Source of the DNA: Lachnospiraceae bacterium
GTDB lineage: Bacteria > Bacillota > Clostridia > Lachnospirales > Lachnospiraceae
Reading direction: 5' to 3'
Length of the DNA: 51,935 nt
Assembly (NCBI GenBank): GCA_017473115.1
Contig: JAFUNC010000005.1
Span: 1-51,935, forward strand
Notes under the pieces: generated by a model
Databases searched by the model: none
Told to the model about the DNA's origin: nothing
What the model saw: only the letters and a program-made list of their open reading frames with translations
Position numbers and translations under genes: made by a program
In this document: positions 51,907-51,935 of the stretch, one piece after another
How positions within the stretch are numbered: the stretch's first letter is position 1
Layout of the letters: every line of letters starts with the position of its first letter

Positions 51907-51935
51907 CCGTTTTGTAAAGTCTGTTTGTTTGCATG

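Overview
The window looks like a chromosomal segment of an anaerobic, Gram-positive, endospore-forming member of the Clostridia, most likely Lachnospiraceae. The evidence is moderate-to-low GC, strong AGGAGG-type ribosome binding sites with several TTG/GTG starts, a ferredoxin-dependent 2-oxoacid oxidoreductase, sporulation genes (cwlD-like amidase, a DUF3794/LysM SipL-like protein, spoIIID), a [FeFe]-hydrogenase-like sensor, and an FMN/FAD/Fe-S (type 1B, pyrK/pyrD) dihydroorotate dehydrogenase. Nothing resembles a phage, insertion sequence, CRISPR array, rRNA or tRNA. This is core-type chromosome with unusual domain fusions.

Layout. 1-735: 3' part of an alpha/beta hydrolase. 921-5236: cwlD-like amidase, threonylcarbamoyl-AMP synthase, rpiB, dCMP deaminase and a coiled-coil SleB-type hydrolase. 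5302-5781 (minus): DUF402 protein. 5965-13132: complete F1Fo ATP synthase operon (atpZ-like, atpI-like, atpBEFHAGDC) with a near-consensus sigma-A promoter and a strong terminator; subunit c carries Na+-type ligands. 13351-17187: methyltransferase and a large membrane-anchored protein with a degenerate C39-like domain. 17234-18685 (minus): nicotinate phosphoribosyltransferase. 18978-23280: ddl followed by a MurF fused to a transmembrane segment and an extracytoplasmic domain. 23392-27520: PrcB-like lipoprotein, pyrC, pyrK, pyrD, membrane protein. 27557-28033: GNAT acetyltransferase. 28146-28288: compact structured element closed by a perfect 20-bp inverted repeat. 28303-30596 (minus): SipL-like protein and an unknown gene behind a sigma-28-type promoter. 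30815-32552: ispE, small membrane protein, DUF1934 protein. 32638-33535 (minus): two small membrane proteins. 33796-38430: coiled-coil NlpC/P60 protein, a 775-residue cNMP-domain-like protein and a ParA/CobQ-like P-loop protein. 38554-43458: four-subunit 2-oxoacid:ferredoxin oxidoreductase, XRE-cupin regulator and AMP-forming acyl-CoA ligase. 43574-47345: membrane-anchored trigger-factor-like PPIase, MBOAT acyltransferase and SGNH partner. 47455-47709: spoIIID. 47803-49725: [FeFe]-hydrogenase/methyl-accepting chemoreceptor fusion. 49806-50846: SseB-like protein. 50918-51682 (minus): AraC regulator.

How the genes work together. Envelope assembly and remodelling is the commonest theme: Ddl makes the D-Ala-D-Ala that MurF attaches, CwlD/SleB/NlpC act on peptidoglycan, and the MBOAT-SGNH pair O-acylates an envelope polymer. 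Three genes (cwlD, the SipL-like gene, spoIIID) have upstream sequences resembling sigma-E promoters with similar spacing, which suggests a shared mother-cell programme. Energy and redox form the second theme: the ATP synthase, the ferredoxin-linked oxidoreductase beside an acyl-CoA ligase, and the hydrogenase-like sensor.

Most unusual items: the soluble hydrogenase-MCP fusion (47803-49725), the in-frame MurF-membrane-ectodomain fusion (20092-23280), and the palindrome-bounded 143-bp structured element (28146-28288). No intergenic stretch exceeds about 300 bases. All identifications were made by reading the sequence; no database search was run.
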